Program-made: the position numbers and the translations under genes
The notes under the pieces: generated by a model
The model's database searches: none
Told to the model about the DNA's origin: nothing
What the model saw: only the letters and a program-made list of their open reading frames with translations
Assembly: GCF_900460345.1 (NCBI RefSeq)
Contig: NZ_UHHW01000002.1
Coordinates: 868,001 to 932,000, forward strand
Source of the DNA: Trueperella pyogenes
GTDB lineage: Bacteria > Actinomycetota > Actinomycetes > Actinomycetales > Actinomycetaceae
Direction of reading: 5' to 3'
Length of the DNA: 64,000 nt
Shown here: piece by piece, positions 63,005-64,000 of the stretch
Layout of the letters: every line of letters starts with the position of its first letter
How positions within the stretch are numbered: the first letter of the stretch is position 1

Positions 63005-63963
63005 GTTTCATCGTTGCAGTTATGCTCCTGACGGTTACGACGGCGGTGGCATGCGCTCTGCCAGGTACGTTCCTCGTCCTGCGCGGGCAGTCGATGCTTG
63101 TTGATGGACTTTCACACGCAGTCTTGCCGGGCATTGTAATCGGCGCAATCATCTCAGGGAGTGCTCATTCTCCACTCATGACGATCATTGCCACCTTGTG
63201 CGGGCTCGTCGTCGTTATCGGTGCCGACAAGCTTAAGCGCACAGGTCTGCTCACCGGTGACGCGAACCAGGGCGTGATTTTCCCAGCTCTCTTTGCTTTG
63301 GGAGTGCTGCTTCTGTCTACGAGTCTCGCTGGCGTCCACATTTGCGCGAACACGGTTCTTGTGGGCGACCTCAACCTGATGGCTCTGGAGACAGAGCACC
63401 TGGTCTGGGCTGGCCTGGATTTTGGTCCGCGGATGATGTGGGTGCTCATCGGCGTCGTGGCATTGAATGCAGCGTTCATGGTGGTGACGTATCGAGTTTT
63501 GCAATCGGCGACTTTCGACCGCGATTTTGCCAAGGTGTCTGGGATGCCGGTAAAAATCGTCGATATAACTTTTATGATCCTAGTCGCGCTGACCGTGGTC
63601 ACGGCCTTTAACGTGGCAGGCGCGATTCTGGTTATAGCGCTCATGGTCGTCCCGGCGGCTACAGCTGTCCTCTTTTCACGGAGCCTGATCAGTGTGATCG
63701 TGAACTCCCTCGTGATTGCAGTTGTGTCCGGTCTGACGGGCTTCCTCGTCGCATGGTATGCCGATGTGCCGACGACGCCGATGATGGCCTTCGTGGACGG
63801 CTTCATCTTCTGCGCTGTGATGGTGGTGGAAGTTTTCTACCGGAAGGCGATTCGGGCGGGACGCTCGCGCGGTGCCGAGGAGAAAAGCGCGGAAATGAGC
63901 CAGTTTCTCGCTGTGACGAGGGACACCGCCAAGAAAATTGACGTCGGCGATCTTCGTGCGTAA
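63001..63963 (+). CDS. Metal ABC transporter permease (TroD/SitD-like)
   Basis: A 320-residue ABC-3 permease, the second in the operon. LRGQSMLVDGLSHAVLPGIVIG and AGAILVIALMVVPAATAVLFSRSL match the family. Two permeases side by side are typical of Mn/Fe importers (TroCD, SitCD, MntCD), whereas Zn importers usually have one. It ends 37 bases before the window edge, so a further gene, possibly a DtxR-type regulator, may follow. Confidence 0.92.
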   Translation: MSFIVAVMLLTVTTAVACALPGTFLVLRGQSMLVDGLSHAVLPGIVIGAIISGSAHSPLMTIIATLCGLVVVIGADKLKRTGLLTGDANQGVIFPALFALGVLLLSTSLAGVHICANTVLVGDLNLMALETEHLVWAGLDFGPRMMWVLIGVVALNAAFMVVTYRVLQSATFDRDFAKVSGMPVKIVDITFMILVALTVVTAFNVAGAILVIALMVVPAATAVLFSRSLISVIVNSLVIAVVSGLTGFLVAWYADVPTTPMMAFVDGFIFCAVMVVEVFYRKAIRAGRSRGAEEKSAEMSQFLAVTRDTAKKIDVGDLRA

Positions 63964-64000
63964 AGTATCTATCTGTTGCCAGCGAGTGCGACAAGCCCCA

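Noticed and set aside
1..64000. CRISPR arrays, phage genes, intact insertion sequences, rRNA and tRNA genes
   Set aside because: No regular repeat-spacer arrays, transposase, integrase or phage proteins and no structural RNA gene were seen on either strand.

Overview
This window comes from a high-GC Gram-positive chromosome. Gene order and protein features fit the Actinomycetaceae, in the Trueperella/Arcanobacterium/Actinomyces range. The species is an inference and is not proven here. Support comes from the order hrcA-dnaJ-rsmE-phoH-ybeY-corC-era...leuA-recO-uppS, a PriA-type hisA inside a his operon, infC-rpmI-rplT-spoU-pheST, actinobacterial proteins such as DUF3097 and an SseB-like protein beside hisA, and many apparently leaderless genes. 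Nearly all of the sequence is coding. I see no tRNA, rRNA, CRISPR array or intact insertion sequence.

Layout. 0-4.8 kb: start of a HIT-family gene (minus), leuS, an aldose-1-epimerase-like gene and a flavodoxin-fold quinone reductase. 4.8-10.7 kb: a HerA-like ATPase (minus), then comEA-comEC-holA. 10.7-13.8 kb: proton-translocating transhydrogenase pntA-pntB. 13.8-14.3 kb is the only long gap; it holds two degenerate 29-bp direct repeats. 14.3-16.9 kb (minus): rpsT, a CsbD-like stress protein, a solitary PemK/MazF-like protein, a PH-domain membrane protein and an unknown membrane protein. 17.0-21.5 kb: lepA-trmB-hemW and an unknown membrane-anchored protein. 21.5-28.9 kb: DUF3097 (minus) diverges from the CIRCE-controlled hrcA-dnaJ operon, which runs on through rsmE, phoH, ybeY and a CorC-like gene to era. 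28.9-33.6 kb: a membrane-bound alpha/beta hydrolase and a PP2C/FHA/kinase module. 33.7-37.0 kb: leuA, recO, uppS. 37.0-42.7 kb: hisD-hisC-hisB-unknown-hisH-priA-sseB. 42.7-50.7 kb: infC-rpmI-rplT, an RmlC-like epimerase, a SpoU methyltransferase, an old-yellow-enzyme homologue and pheS-pheT. 50.7-56.2 kb: ybaK, a GpsA-like dehydrogenase with a SorC-type regulator, argD-argR and galE. 56.4-58.7 kb: an EVE-like protein and a small ABC exporter operon with an Xre regulator. 58.9-64 kb: tyrS and a TroABCD/SitABCD-type metal-ion importer.

Most of the content is core metabolism and translation. The most unusual points are these: an ArgD homologue whose PLP-binding lysine is arginine, in an argD-argR remnant without other arg genes; a cytosolic kinase whose N-terminal half looks like a degenerate PP2C phosphatase, encoded with an active PP2C and an FHA-like protein; a his operon that lacks hisF beside hisH but carries an unknown gene; a probable ATC start for infC; a leader mini-ORF before a TTG-started pntA; and a recurring -10 box 6-7 nt upstream of start codons.
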